Notes under the pieces: model-generated
Told to the model about the DNA's origin: nothing
What the model saw: only the letters and a program-made list of their open reading frames with translations
The model's database searches: none
In this document: positions 36,330 through 47,962 of the stretch, one piece after another
Layout: each line of letters begins with the position of its first letter
Numbering within the stretch: the stretch's first letter is position 1
Translations under genes and position numbers: made by a program
From: Cryptomeria japonica
Lineage: Eukaryota > Streptophyta > Pinopsida > Cupressales > Cupressaceae
Assembly: GCF_030272615.1 (NCBI RefSeq)
Contig: NC_081413.1
Span: 156,239,349 to 156,303,348 of the forward strand
Reading direction: 5' to 3'
Length of the DNA: 64,000 nucleotides

Positions 36330-38047
36330 AATTGATATTGCTTGGGGTTTTTAATGATTACATGATGACCAAAAGTCAGGCTGTACACCTCCTACGTCTT
36401 AAGTCTTAATTGAATTGCAACAAGATTAATGCAAGAAATGTGAAATGAATATGCCCTAATAACCCTCATGATATGAAACCTGAAAATTGTCATAAGAAAA
36501 CCCTAGCTTGATCTTAGATCATGACAGCATTCGCAGCATTCCACGTACCTTGATCAAGGTAAAAGAAACTCAATTTTGCCCTTTAAAAAACGAATTGCAG
36601 CCTAGAAATCAGCCTGCAATGATTAAATTGCAAAGCTTCGTTCAATAGGTTGGACCTGGAAATAATATAAACAACTCAAGACACTTGAACTTATAATAAA
36701 TTTTTAAACCTAGTATTTCTTGAAATGGCTGCAAGTGATGATCTTGCCTCAAAATCAGGTCTACAAATGAGATTTTGACAGGTTTTGATGGTCTAATTAA
36801 AATCAGGCTTGTCTTTAGGACTGCTACAGGTCTAGTAAGTTCGAGTTTGCTTCAATGCTAGTCAATGCTTTCCTTGAATCGCTTCAATGTTGCCTTCAAA
36901 TGCTTGATTGGATCGTCTTCCTTGCTCAAATCTACAGGTATGATCGAATTTGATAATGTTTTGAATGGTTGAGCAAATAAAATGCTCAACCCATTCATCA
37001 TATAGGCGCTTTGATCATCAAGGGAGGTGTCTCTTTGAATTCAGGGCTGACTTGGATATTGAAACAAAACGTTTCATGTCTAACCTTTGGCGTTTCTTCT
37101 CCTATAGCCGACTTAGCAAGTCAAAGAAATCACGTCAAATCTGAACGCCCTTTGCTTGGCCGCATTTTACACGTTCAATTGCACAACTTTAAGGCGCAAA
37201 ATTGAGGTTCATTCCCACAAATTTGGAGGGCGCATTTTTTATGGTCAATTGTACAAATTAGGGCACAAATTGTATGATCATTTGCACAAAAACTTTAAAG
37301 GAGGGCACAAATTCACCATGCGTTTGTACAAATTCTCAAAGGAGGGGAGGGAGCATTGTTTATGTTTGCTTGCGCATTTTTTACATTCATTTGCACAATT
37401 TCTTTCTAGGGCACATTTTCTAGGGTTATTTGCACAAATTAGGGCTCAATTTGCCCTCTTCTTTAGACAACTTTACTTGCTTAGGCACCTTTTTGACATT
37501 CATTTGCACAAATGCATAGCTCAAGGTAAGGACCATGGCTTGAGCAAAATCTCAACTTACCCAAATTTTGTTTTTGCACCCTAATTTTTTAATTTTGACC
37601 CCTTACTAGTAATGCCTTAGGTTATCTTGGAATTCTTGCTTCTCTGGCATGAGCGCATTTCTAGGGTCCATTCGCATAAATTTGCTCTTGATGAGCAAGC
37701 TAGTATTAGGACCATAACTTAAGCAAAATTTTAACTTAGTCATATTTTCTCCTCCAAACTTCCATGAGTTCACTACCTTCATTCTTCACTATTTGGGTGT
37801 ATTTCATCATTGGAAGGTAATTCTTGACAACCATGCCTCAATCCTGACCTTTGCTATCCTAAAACCCTAGGACCTATCCATGCTTATAACTAAGCTCCTG
37901 GTGACTTGATCACTTCCTAGGTCAAACTTCATACGTGGAGCTTAAAATTGATCGTTGACCACCTTAACCCTAAGAAACTAACACTACCGGAAAGCAAAAA
38001 AAGGGGGTCCCCGTTTGTAATGGGGTGATGTGTGAAAATGTCACAAC
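36330..38047. repeat. LTR-like block 1 with GCACAAATT motif array
   Basis: The block ends GTCACAACA at 38047, and its last 70 bp resemble those of block 2 (42700-42763). Between 37165 and 37560 the motif GCACAAATT or TTTGCACAA recurs about ten times. Orientation is ambiguous. Read minus, a TATA-like GCGCCTATAT near 37000 and the gag-like gene to the left suggest a 5' LTR. Read plus, the sequence after 38047 resembles a primer-binding site. Confidence 0.45.
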
Positions 38048-38048
38048 A

Positions 38049-38068
38049 TCTAGCGACTCCACTGGGGA
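38049..38068 (+). other. Possible Tat/Ogre-type primer-binding site
   Basis: CTAGCGACTCCACTGGGGAA follows directly after the CACAACA end. From memory, Tat/Ogre-lineage gypsy elements have a GGCGACTC...TGGGGA site here (a tRNA-Arg primer). If correct, block 1 would be a plus-strand 5' LTR. No gag or pol follows on the plus strand. Confidence 0.4.
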
Positions 38069-38935
38069 AATTTTCCTAAACATTTCAAGAACAAAACTCA
38101 ATCATGAATAATTAAAGCAATCATAGTCACATATCAAAAAAACAACAGTTATGTTCCCTATTTGCAAGGTTTTCAAACCCAATTATATCAAGTGTCTTCC
38201 TCACAATTGTAGATAACCACATTCAATTTTAAAATAAAGATAGCAATGATTGTCATTGTCCCTTGGCAACAAATCTAACTGTTACTCAATAATGGCAGTT
38301 GCAAATCTTAATAGCTACTTACACCACTCATTGTGTATAACCTATTTATAAAAGTTCTAAGTAGAATGACCAAAAATTTGCAGGTTTGAAGCTTATATAG
38401 ACAATAAAATAATTGTATGATATTACCAATGAAATAGCACCAATAATTTATATTGGTGAAATATATTTTTAATAAGTCGTGATATTTTCAAGAAAATGTT
38501 GAGAACCCTACCAAGAAAAGATATACTAGAATATATTGTAATATTTTAAAGATATTTGCATATATGACCTACTTAATACAATATTGCAGATCTAAAATCC
38601 CATTCTAGCTTATATCATAGCCATAGGATATAATATGGTTATTAAAATAAATATAAATGACCAATATTGATGAAATTTAAAAGGATTCAGTATATCATAC
38701 TCTAGGCTCGTTATGTACCCACAACAAACATGCAATAAACCAATGTCAATAAGTGTCTAAACTATATGCATTTCATACCATAATTATAAGGCCTTATGTC
38801 TAATCGATTTTATGTTCTTGGTCTCACTGAATCTCTAGGCCTTCACCATGATGATTTCTAGCACAAGTCATTTGGGCCTAGATCTCAATGGACATCCAAT
38901 GTATACAAATGAGAGAACAAGTAAAAATGGGGATG
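38069..38935. other. No gene recognised
   Basis: AT-rich, without supported coding sequence. Confidence 0.4.
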
Positions 38936-39100
38936 TCTCCACGGTGCAACAGTAGTTGCAAGGCCCTATTGTCTGGGTTGTCCCGGTTCGATTCCCATGT
39001 AGATCATGTTGGAGTACGTTTTATCATATATTGAACATTAGAATAAGATACCCAAAGGTATTATATCCTCTCCTAAAAAATCACCACTTATCATATGGCG
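38936..39100 (+). mobile_element. Probable tRNA-derived SINE
   Basis: GGTTCGATTCC at 38985-38995 is a perfect RNA polymerase III B box. About 35 bases upstream, GGTGCAACAGTAGTTG (38943-38958) has the look of the A box of plant Au-type SINEs. The distance fits a tRNA-like internal promoter. No cloverleaf can be folded, so it is not a tRNA gene. Both ends are approximate, and no target duplication was found. Confidence 0.5.
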
Positions 39101-39499
39101 ATTCCAAGGTCTATATGTGCGAACAAGCGACTTTAGTGGGATAGCTACTTGGGTAGTGTATGCTGAAAATCTCAAGGAGGCCTTACGTTTACAAATGTCT
39201 TTCAAGCTTCTGGACTTAGATAAATTTGTCTATTTTAGGCTCTCTCTTTTTTTGGATTTCTCGAGATTTAGGCTTTCAAAAAGGGGAAAAGGGGACAGGG
39301 TTAAGAAAATTGATCTAAACCTACGAATTCTGGAGACGGTATTAACTAGGTGTTCTCGGGAAACCACAGTTTGCTTTGCCACATTCAGGACAACTACACA
39401 AAGTGGGTGCAATCTTCAATGGGTTGTTCTTATGATCGAAGTTTTGGCATACACAGGGGATAGGCTCAGACTAACTTTGCACAGTGAAATGGAAATCAT

Positions 39500-42400
39500 C
39501 CATTCACCAAAAGTATGAGCGAAATACACCGTTAATTAATACTTATCAAATCCTTCATTCAACTCTAACAACTCGAAAGCAAATCTAAATTAACTTCTAA
39601 CTAATGTGTTGAGGAAATTGAAACCATGCTAATCACTCAAATAACAGAGATTACAAAGCCTTAAGAGAAAGCGCACATGCAATGTATTATTTGAAAAAAT
39701 GACCTTCACGCAACAATATATCAAAAACCTCACACTCTCCAAATGAGAGGAGGTAGCCTTATATAGGCATATAAAAGTTTTGAACGACCAAGATCGAACA
39801 ATGATCAAGGACCCAGATTGAAAGATCAAAACGCTAATTAGGGTTTCCCAAAACTAACTGCCCCTCGACTAATGAAAAAATTACATTTGGGGACACATGT
39901 CATTCTTGCTAAATATGAACCAACAATGAAAATAGAAGGTTGTTGCATTGTGAAGTGTGCCCTCTAGAAGCTTTTGTGGATAAGTCAGGTTCATTGAACC
40001 TGGACATGCTAACTTGGAACAATCTGATTGGTTGAAAGATGACGAGGTGCCACCTCAGCGTGTTGAATTCTCCAATTTGTGTGAAGAAATTGTCTAAGTA
40101 TGGAAATTCGATTCTTCTTGTCACCATCTAAATCTGATTGGGAGCTTGTCCTTTTTAATTTCTTCAAGAGATGAAATCCTTCAAGAAGTTGGAAATTTAT
40201 TTAACTTTTCCATATCTTCACCAAGTCTGAGAACTTTTTTTTCTTAATGCCTTGAGATTCTTTCAAGTGCCTTAAATTGGAGAAGAATTCCTCTATGCCT
40301 TCGCCATAATGGAGGAGTTTAGAACCATTTTCCCATACTTAGACAAATTTTGGCCATCTTTATGCTCGGACGAACCTTGCTTGTGGACTTGTCTTCAATT
40401 CTGAATTTGGCTCGAAACTCCATTCGTGTTTTCTGTGATGATCCCGTCTTCAGCTGCCAATTTATGTTGCGCGGGAGGAGGGTAAAAAGCTCTGGATAAC
40501 TCCTCACAAATATGAATTGATGCGATCTAAAGTTCAGCTTTTCAAACATTCATCGTGTTCAGCCATCATCCAAAACCTGCAAAACCAAAAGAAAATTAAG
40601 TTAAGATTCTATATTTGAGTGTAAATTTTGAAGGTTTGATGCTCTGATTTTACACTTCCTCAACACTTTTAGCTTTCAACAAGCTGCGAACACTTAGGAA
40701 TTTTAGAAACACTTGAAAACTCATTCTGATTTGAAGGTTTGGGAGTGAAATTTGTCTTTGATTACTCCAAAAGCGAACAACTTAGTCCCAAAATCTTTAG
40801 AATTTCAGAAAATATGCGAATTTGTTCTTCATAACAGTCAAGAATCTCCTTCAGACCTGCACAAAATCTCTTAGAAACTCTCTCGTCTTGCTATCCAAAA
40901 CTTGAACTTCATGTGAGAAAATGAAAGAATGAAGTGTATTTGTGTTGAAGTTCGAATTCTCAATTAGAAACTCAGAAATCTCTCTAAAATTTGTTTCTAA
41001 TTCATCCTCAGTCTTTCAAATCTGCGAAGAATGTTTCTAATTCAATCTTTAGTTGACTTGTCACTACTATCAAGTTCGAAATCTTCATCTTGTCTTTCCA
41101 ATGCAACTTTCTAAATTGATTTTCAGTTTTGCAATATTCTTCTTTGAAAAAAACTTTTAATTTGGTCTTAGTTCAAACTTTATCATCAAATCTTGCTAAC
41201 ATCACTCAAGAATATTCTTTTTTCTTCAAACTTAGCATGTATCTCTCTCTCTTGGGCGGACTTATCTTAAATTGTTGCACTTCAGCTTGTAGGCAAACTT
41301 GAAGAAACTTAAGAACCTCTTTCTTCAAGTCGGACTTCATTAGCATGCCTCCCATTGTGTTGACTAGTCCTAGGCGGACTTCCTTCAACTCATGCACTTG
41401 GATTTGTGGGAGGGCGGACTTAGACAATCCTTTGCACCTCTTTGCTTGTTGCCAACCAAACTATTCCTCAGCCAAAGCGGACTTTGTCAAAGTTGTGCAC
41501 CTTTCACATTAGTCAAGGGCGGACTTCATCATCTTTATGGCTCATTGCTTGAGGGCGGAGTTTGTCATCTGCAGCAGGGTGGACTCGGTAGCAATTAGTA
41601 ACTTAAGTTGCAAGGTAGGGCGAACTTTGATGATGTGCTACACCATTACTCTTTTCTTGGCGGACTTCCTTAACTTCATGCACCTTCTTCATGGGTGGAG
41701 TTCAAGAGATTCATGCACCATCACCTTGCAGATTGGGTGGACTTAGAGAGACTTAGGCACCAAAATTCATGTCTTTGGGCGAAATTTGTTGATTTCATGC
41801 CCCTTGACTTAGCCATATTTCTGCATCCTCAAGGTAAACTTCACTTTGATTCTTTTCTCAACACCTCCAAGGCGGATTTTACTTGTAATCACTTCCCTAA
41901 GGCGGACTTCACTAACTTTGTGAACCATCTCACTTTCATGACTTCCAAGGCAAACTTGCCTTGACTTAGGAGCCATATTCATGTCCTTTGACGGACTTTG
42001 TGAAGGTTATACACCAACTCATGCTACTTCCTTCTCCCTAGGGCGGACTTTGCTTAGGTTGTGATCCATCATATGCTTGAGGTCTTAACCCTAGGTGAAC
42101 TTTACTTGCACCAAGGAGGGCGGACTTTCTTAACTTCAAAACCTTGGAGGGCGGACTTTTTGGAGTTCCTGGAAACTTCAAAATTTGATAACTTCTTCAA
42201 TTTTAGCCAAATTAACATGATATTTGAAATCCATACTCAGGTAACCCATCTGAAGCACCATAACCCCTAAAATGTAGGAACTTAGCTTTTTGGGTCAAAA
42301 CTTGAAAAAAAATTATTGCAATCGATGCAAGGCAATGGTACCAGTGCAAACTCTAGGTCCCCACTTCGAAAAAGCAAAAAACAGACATCCCTAAAAAATA

Positions 42401-42763
42401 GGGAAAACTTTCTAAAAATAGTCATCTCAGGGATCGAGCTAAAAATGACAAAAACAAAATTTCCTAAAAAAAAAGGAAAAAGCAAAAAAGCAAACTTTCC
42501 AAAAATAAAAAGTTGTTTGAACTCGTTCAAATCAATTGTGTTCTTCGTCCTTTGGCCTTTCTAAGCACTTTGACGGTGTCTAGACTCTGTAATCACTTGA
42601 CTTGCAAAAACTAACTTTCAATCCTTAAGACAAATCGTTCAAAACTCGACAGAACTGAGCAAAACTGAAGCAGAAGGCCACGGGACACTAACAAAAACCC
42701 TAGAAAGCAAGAAAGGAGAGGGTCCCCATTCTCAATGGGGTGATGTATGAAAAAGGTCACAAC
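39500..42763. repeat. LTR-like block 2 with GGGCGGACTT motif array
   Basis: The block shares its last 70 bp (GGGTCCCCATTCTCAATGGGG..., ending GTCACAACA) with block 1. Read on the minus strand, GCCTATATAAGGC near 39745-39757 would be a good TATA box. Its downstream side is then short and its upstream side long and repeat-rich, as in gypsy LTRs. No coding sequence was found. The left edge is approximate. Confidence 0.45.
41266..42160. repeat. Array of about 18 GGGCGGACTT motifs
   Basis: The decamer GGGCGGACTT, or a variant with one or two changes, recurs at irregular spacings of roughly 30-90 bp (for example 41266, 41412, 41519, 41658, 41898, 42041, 42118, 42150). Sequence between copies is poorly conserved, so this is not a simple tandem repeat. 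It often occurs with CTTCATGCACC-like words. Confidence 0.7.
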
Positions 42764-42833
42764 AGATCGTTCGCCCCGCAGGCTAGTGGTGTGTTGACCA
42801 AGGTGGAACCCATGCGTTAGTAGATTGTTAACC

Positions 42834-42838
42834 AAATT
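42834..42838. repeat. Probable target duplication AAATT (left)
   Basis: Compares with AAATG at 49360-49364, four of five bases. Confidence 0.5.
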
Positions 42839-43884
42839 TGTCATATCCCCCCTATTTGTTATGTATAACCTAAATGGAACAATTATTATTTATTAATTAA
42901 TATAAATTTAACAACGAATGATTATTTATTTAATAATAATATTCTTGAAACATTTAAATTAATATTATATTACATAAATTATAAACAAATATTAAGCAAG
43001 ATTGTCATGCCCCCCGCGATAATAAGCAAGATCGCAGCATTATTAAATCGTATCGTTACCTTAGAACCTTGTTAAATTCAGAATATAAGAGGGGCAATTT
43101 TCCTAGGGGATCGATGGGGATTTGTTAGGCAGCGATTCCTTAATTAAAAAGCTATATAAGTTGTTACCAAAAGCAGTGAGTTAGTTAAGGGGGTGTAACC
43201 TTTGTAAGGTTGCGATCATAATAAAGGTTGTGCCTTTTCGTCCCACAATGGAGGATATAAAAAGAGATCGACTCATTTGTGAAGGTGGGGCCCAAGAAAG
43301 CTATTAAAAATTGAAAGGGATATCAGCACATAGGAGAGGAGAATCGAAACTAATAGGAAGTAATAGACAGCAAACATCCTTGTTCTCCGTGGTATGCATG
43401 AGGATGGCTTAATGCGTATGCTTAACATATGAAGTCTGATAATGTTTTTATGCAGAATTTAATACTAATATTAATATAGACTGCAATACGTATGACAGTC
43501 ATTCTTAATTTCATATGCAGTGGCAGACCAGATCTGATGCATGTCAGATCTGTCTGGCCACACAATCTTTAAATATAACTAATGCTTTTAGACAATGTGG
43601 TATTAATAATTTATATAATTAGTAATTAGAAAATACATAAATATTTGATAATATATAACTACAATTTATAACATTGAGGCATATGCGTCAAGAATAGAAA
43701 TCAGAGGAAGTTATCAAGATAAGCTCTATCTTCCAAACTAGTCTTAGAATCTTAAATTAAATATTATAATGAATAATATTCAGTTTTGATAAAATTATAT
43801 TTATTAATATGTTATAACTCTCACTTTAAGTTAGAATTGTTATCTCAAAACTAAATAAGGGCATCCCAAATAGGGTGCATTACA
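42839..43884 (+). repeat. 5' LTR of the 42839-49359 element
   Basis: 1046 bp. It matches the right LTR except that about 320 bp present in the right copy (48815-49140) are missing. Confidence 0.88.
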
Positions 43885-43886
43885 AG

Positions 43887-43898
43887 TGGTATCAGAGC
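43887..43898 (+). other. Primer-binding site (tRNA-Met)
   Basis: TGGTATCAGAGC, two bases after the LTR end. Confidence 0.92.
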
Positions 43899-44211
43899 AT
43901 GTTGCTGCTCACTTGGAGGAAAAGGACTGAAAGCTTGGAATAAAGGAGAAGCAAGCAGTGACAGCTACGTATGGGGGTAAGAAAATAACAAAAAAAACCT
44001 ACACCCTATCACCTATACGATCAGCCAGAGATTCGAATTGTAAGAATTTTGTAAGTTATACAGATCAGTAGATTATAGAATCATTATGGTATTATAAGCA
44101 TAGTAATTTCTGCACGTTTACAATATGAATATTTTGTATGTGTGATCTTATGTTTCTGTCATTAAATTGATCTGTCTATGAATATACCTAGGATACTTGT
44201 TGACTACAGTC

Positions 44212-44400
44212 AGAGGGAGAACCACTGGATAAGGCACCCTCTCAGTCAGAGGGAGAACCACTAATTAAGGCACCCTCTTCAAGATTGAGGGAGAACCATC
44301 ATTAAGACACCCTCACTCTATATCTTGAGCGAGAACCGTCATTAAGACACCCTCACTGCAAGTCTTGATCTGGGAGAACCGTATGTTAAGACACCCTATC
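44212..44400 (+). repeat. Leader hairpin array, five units
   Basis: Each unit has the form stem, AGAACC, about 12 variable bases, GRCA, stem. Units 1 and 2 use AGAGGG/CCCTCT (44212-44242 and 44248-44278). Unit 3 uses TGAGGG/CCCTCA (44286-44315), unit 4 TGAGCG/CCCTCA with one mismatch (44326-44355), and unit 5 only GGG/CCC. The outer pair switches from A-T to T-A with pairing kept. The array lies about 310 bp after the primer-binding site, where packaging and dimerisation signals of retroelements often lie. Confidence 0.75.
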
Positions 44401-44459
44401 AAGGCAATTGGGTTTCCTCTAATTATAGTCCAGAACTTTCTATTTTCCGGAATTGACTA

Positions 44460-44709
44460 ATTCTATTATAGTAAATCTTTAATTGCAATTCTCTGATTCA
44501 TCAATCATAATTAGTCTCTTTTCTTTTCTCTTTTACTTATCTCTCATGACTAGTAATCATTTATGTTTTGTAATTAGAAGTCTATTCCATTATAGTAATT
44601 CTTTAATTGCAATTCTCCGATTCATCAATCATAATTAGTCTCTTTTCTTTTCTCTTTTACTTATCTCTCATGACTAAGTAATCATTTATGTTTTGTAATT
44701 AGAAATCTA
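44460..44709. repeat. About 124-bp tandem duplication
   Basis: Two nearly identical copies (about 44460-44584 and 44585-44709) containing AATTGCAATTCTC and a CTTTTCTTTTCTCTTT tract. Confidence 0.85.
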
Positions 44710-44819
44710 TCTTCTAATTGTATTGCAGGTTATTTATTTCAGGGAGATAAGAAGATCTCCTCTTTTTAAACCTTCTTGATAGTTCTTGATAGTTAAGGAA
44801 GTGTGACATAGGATAGAAT

Positions 44820-45313
44820 AGTCAGAGTGTGTATACTTCATGCCTTAATGGCATTTATGATTCATGACTTGTGGCTATTCAATGAGCATTCGTTTCATAT
44901 GGTTTAAAAATATTTGTATGCCCTGAATGAATGCTCATATATTTGTATGTATGCTTCATGTTCTAAATGCTTTATATGTATTCATGTAGGTGTTTCACAC
45001 CCTCTGTGTATTCATGTGTATGATTATGTCATAAGTGTTTTCATGTATATGACCCGGGCTGTATGTATATTCATGCCTTGTATATGTTTCATGTTCTACA
45101 TATATATAAACGTCTACGTATATGCCTAATGTCTTGCTAGTATATATGTGCCTTACATGTATAATTTATACTTCATGTGTTTCCATGTGAATACTACTTG
45201 CCTTAAGTGTATTCATGCGTATTCTCTGTCTTACGTGTATATTTTATGTTTTATGTATGTACTCATTGCCTTAAGTGTATTCAGGTGTCTTGTGTTTCTT
45301 TTAAATTGTTTCA
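44820..45313. repeat. Degenerate GTGTATTCATG repeat region (left part)
   Basis: Words such as TTCATGT, TGCCTTA and GTGTATTCATG recur every 20-30 bases with much variation. The same type of sequence resumes at about 47188-47900. Open frames inside it are Cys/Met/Tyr-rich artefacts of the repeat. Confidence 0.65.
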
Positions 45314-45527
45314 TGTGTAGACAACTATTTTTGTCCACTTGATTGAATGAATTTTATATTTGTTTAATTATCATTTATCCAACTATTAATTAAATTTTTA
45401 ATTAATTCATCTCAACCCTCTTCTTCTATTAATTAAATAAATTATTATTTAATTTAATTCACTTAACCAAATTCAGACGATTAATTGAATAAATAAATCA
45501 TATTGTTTAATTAAATCTTCCTTCACA

Positions 45528-46100
45528 TTTAAATAAATTGATATTTATTTAAAATCCCCAATTCCCATCTCTTACATTTAAATAAATTAATATTTATTTA
45601 AAATCCCCAAATCCCATCTATCACATTATTCCCTAAAATCCCCTTTTTTAGATTTAAATAAATTATTTATTTAAATTCATAAAATCCCTCTCCCACTTGC
45701 ACTTTCTAGAAAATGCAAGTTGCAAGTTAGCCTTTCTCCTAATCATGTCTAAACCTCTATTATTAACCTAATCACCCTTTAATGGTTTGCACATTCTTAA
45801 AACAAAGGTTAACCCAAAACCCATCAATTCAAACCTTTATTGGCTTCCTTTAAAGTCCTCAAACCTTTAATGGTTTCAGTCTAGAGATTTCTCAAGCCTT
45901 TAATGTTTTCCCCCCAGGTCTTCATACCTTTAATGGTTTCATTCTAGAGACTTCTCAAGCCTCTAATGACTTCCTTCAAGTCTTCAAACATTTAATGTTT
46001 TATCTCCCTTTTTCTCATTTAAATAAATTAAGATTTATTTAAATAAAAACCAAAATTCACATTCACATTTATATAAATCAATATTTATTTAAATATCTAT
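45528..46100. repeat. Palindromic TTTAAATAAAT/ATTTATTTAAA units
   Basis: At 45528-45553, 45577-45603 and about 46018-46045 the perfect inverted pair TTTAAATAAAT and ATTTATTTAAA surrounds a 3-5 base loop. Weaker forms lie near 45650 and 46070. Confidence 0.75.
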
Positions 46101-46921
46101 ACAAATGCAAGTTGCACCAATAAATTGAAATAAATAAATTTTATTCCAGTTAAAATCCTAAAATCCCTCCCACTTGCATTCTCCTACAAAATCCACTTGC
46201 ATACTAATCCTCCTAGATTTTTCTAAACCCTTCTAATTAAGCCTAATCCTCTTCTAAACATTTGCCCAGTCCTAAACAAAAGAATTAGGAAGGAGTCACT
46301 TCTCAAAAGCATTAAAGGCTTTATTTTTTCAACAAGTTAACCCTCAAAGTTTTCATAAACCATTAAAGGCTTAAAATTAACTAACCCACTTGTGACCCTT
46401 GGTTAGAGACTTTCTCTCCAATTTAACCATCCCTTCAACCCACATGTCTCTTCAAGCATTCATTGCTTTAACCATGGTTATCATTTAACCCTTGCACATC
46501 CATTTATCCCTTGGATAAAAGGATTATCCACTAACTCAACCCTAACCAAACCCCCTAGGGTAGCCATCATGTCCCCTCAAGCATTTAATGCCCCTTCTCT
46601 CTCCTCTCAAGCCTTCTCATGTTGGCACTTGTCAACACGTGATTGCGTTGAAAGAATCACATGGATTGAGGATCATACAATCCTAGCCCTTGTTAAGATA
46701 ACTCAATCTTAACCATCCAATTGCCCATTTCTTCTATAAATAGGCCTCATTTCTCTCATTATAAATCATCCAAGTTTTTATGCATCCAGATTATTGTCTA
46801 TCAAGAATCCACATTTGCCTCTTTTTGCAAGCTTAAGCATTTGAAGCATTTTTAACAATAGCGTATCATTAGCATAACATCTCTTTATCAATAGCATAAT
46901 CTTGTTGATCTTGGTTGCATA

Positions 46922-46923
<2 letters not shown>

Positions 46924-46972
<49 letters not shown>
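46924..46972. repeat. (AT)n microsatellite
   Basis: About 49 bp of pure AT dinucleotide. Confidence 0.95.
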
Positions 46973-46976
<4 letters not shown>

Positions 46977-47187
46977 CTTTCAGTTGTCATTTTAAGAATC
47001 AATTCCTCAATGATCTAAGAGCAATCATGATTTAAAGAATCCTTGAAGATAGAGGACAATGGGACTCTTTTGAAGGATTGGCTTGTTTAATTAGTTTACC
47101 AAGTTAGTCTGTATATCTAATGTTTCATTGGTATGTTAGTTTCTTGTTTTTTCAATTGATTGACTGACCCACTAATCTGTATATTTG

Positions 47188-47905
47188 CAGGCATTTATGT
47201 GTTTACCATATGCCTTATGTGTCTTCAACATGATTACTCCATTATATATGTCTTGTATGAATACTTATGAGGTTACTTAATGTTATCATGCTTTCAACAT
47301 GATTACATCATGTACCCTCCCTAATGTATGCTTCATGCACTATTTTACTACGAGTATTCATGTCTGATATGCTTTCAGCATGTATGCCTTGTGTCTTTAT
47401 GTGTGCCTCATAACCGATGTGTCTTCATCATGTTCACACCATGAGTACCTTTCTTATATATGCTTTGCACCCTACATATATATGTGTATTGCTTCAGGCC
47501 TTACATGTCTAATGTGCATACATCATGCTTCGATCTATTGGTATATTACTTTGTGTTTTACATGAATGCTCCCTCTATGCTCCAATGCCTTATGCATACT
47601 ACTTCATGTTTACATGTGTGCTATTTCCTACTTCATGCATACTTCATGTTTTTCTTGCACTACATGTCTGATATGTATTTAAGTGTATTGCTTCATGCTT
47701 ACTTGTCTTCCATGTATTTATTGCTTCATACCTAACATGTACACTTTTGGCCTTGCGTGCACTTTTATGTTTGCATGCCTTATGAATGATTCATGCCTTA
47801 AGTGTATTTCCATGTATGATTGATATATATAATGTGTGTATACTTCATGTGTGTCTCATGTCTTTATATATACATATGTATACCTTGTGTTTTATTGGGA
47901 GGTGA
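47188..47905. repeat. Degenerate GTGTATTCATG repeat region (right part)
   Basis: Same vocabulary as 44820-45313 (CTTCATG, GCCTTATG, GTGTATT), with no coding meaning. Confidence 0.65.
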
Positions 47906-47962
47906 CTTAGTTTGAAAAAAATTTCAATTGCTTGAGGACAAGCAATTTCGGGAAGGATAGAC

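Larger units (their letters stand above)
45314..47187 (+). mobile_element. Candidate nested solo LTR
   Basis: This block separates two halves of the TTCATG repeat region. It starts TGTGTAGACAAC and has a TATA-like TTCTATAAATAGGCCTC at 46731-46747. It is AT-rich and non-coding, and its end near TTTGCA (47187) is compatible with an LTR. No target duplication was identified, so the borders are inferred from where the repeat stops and resumes. Confidence 0.4.

Noticed and set aside
38941-39012. Possible tRNA gene
   Set aside because: A B box is present, but no acceptor, D or anticodon stem can be formed, so a SINE is the better reading.
39117-39518. 133-codon plus-strand frame
   Set aside because: No recognisable domain; it overlaps LTR-like sequence with a promoter on the other strand. 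Kept as unassigned.
44914-45342. Cys/Met/Tyr-rich plus-strand frames
   Set aside because: They fall in degenerate TTCATG repeats and have no conserved counterpart in the second repeat block.
46778-47002. Minus-strand frame with Tyr-Ile repeats
   Set aside because: The repeat is the translation of an (AT)n microsatellite.
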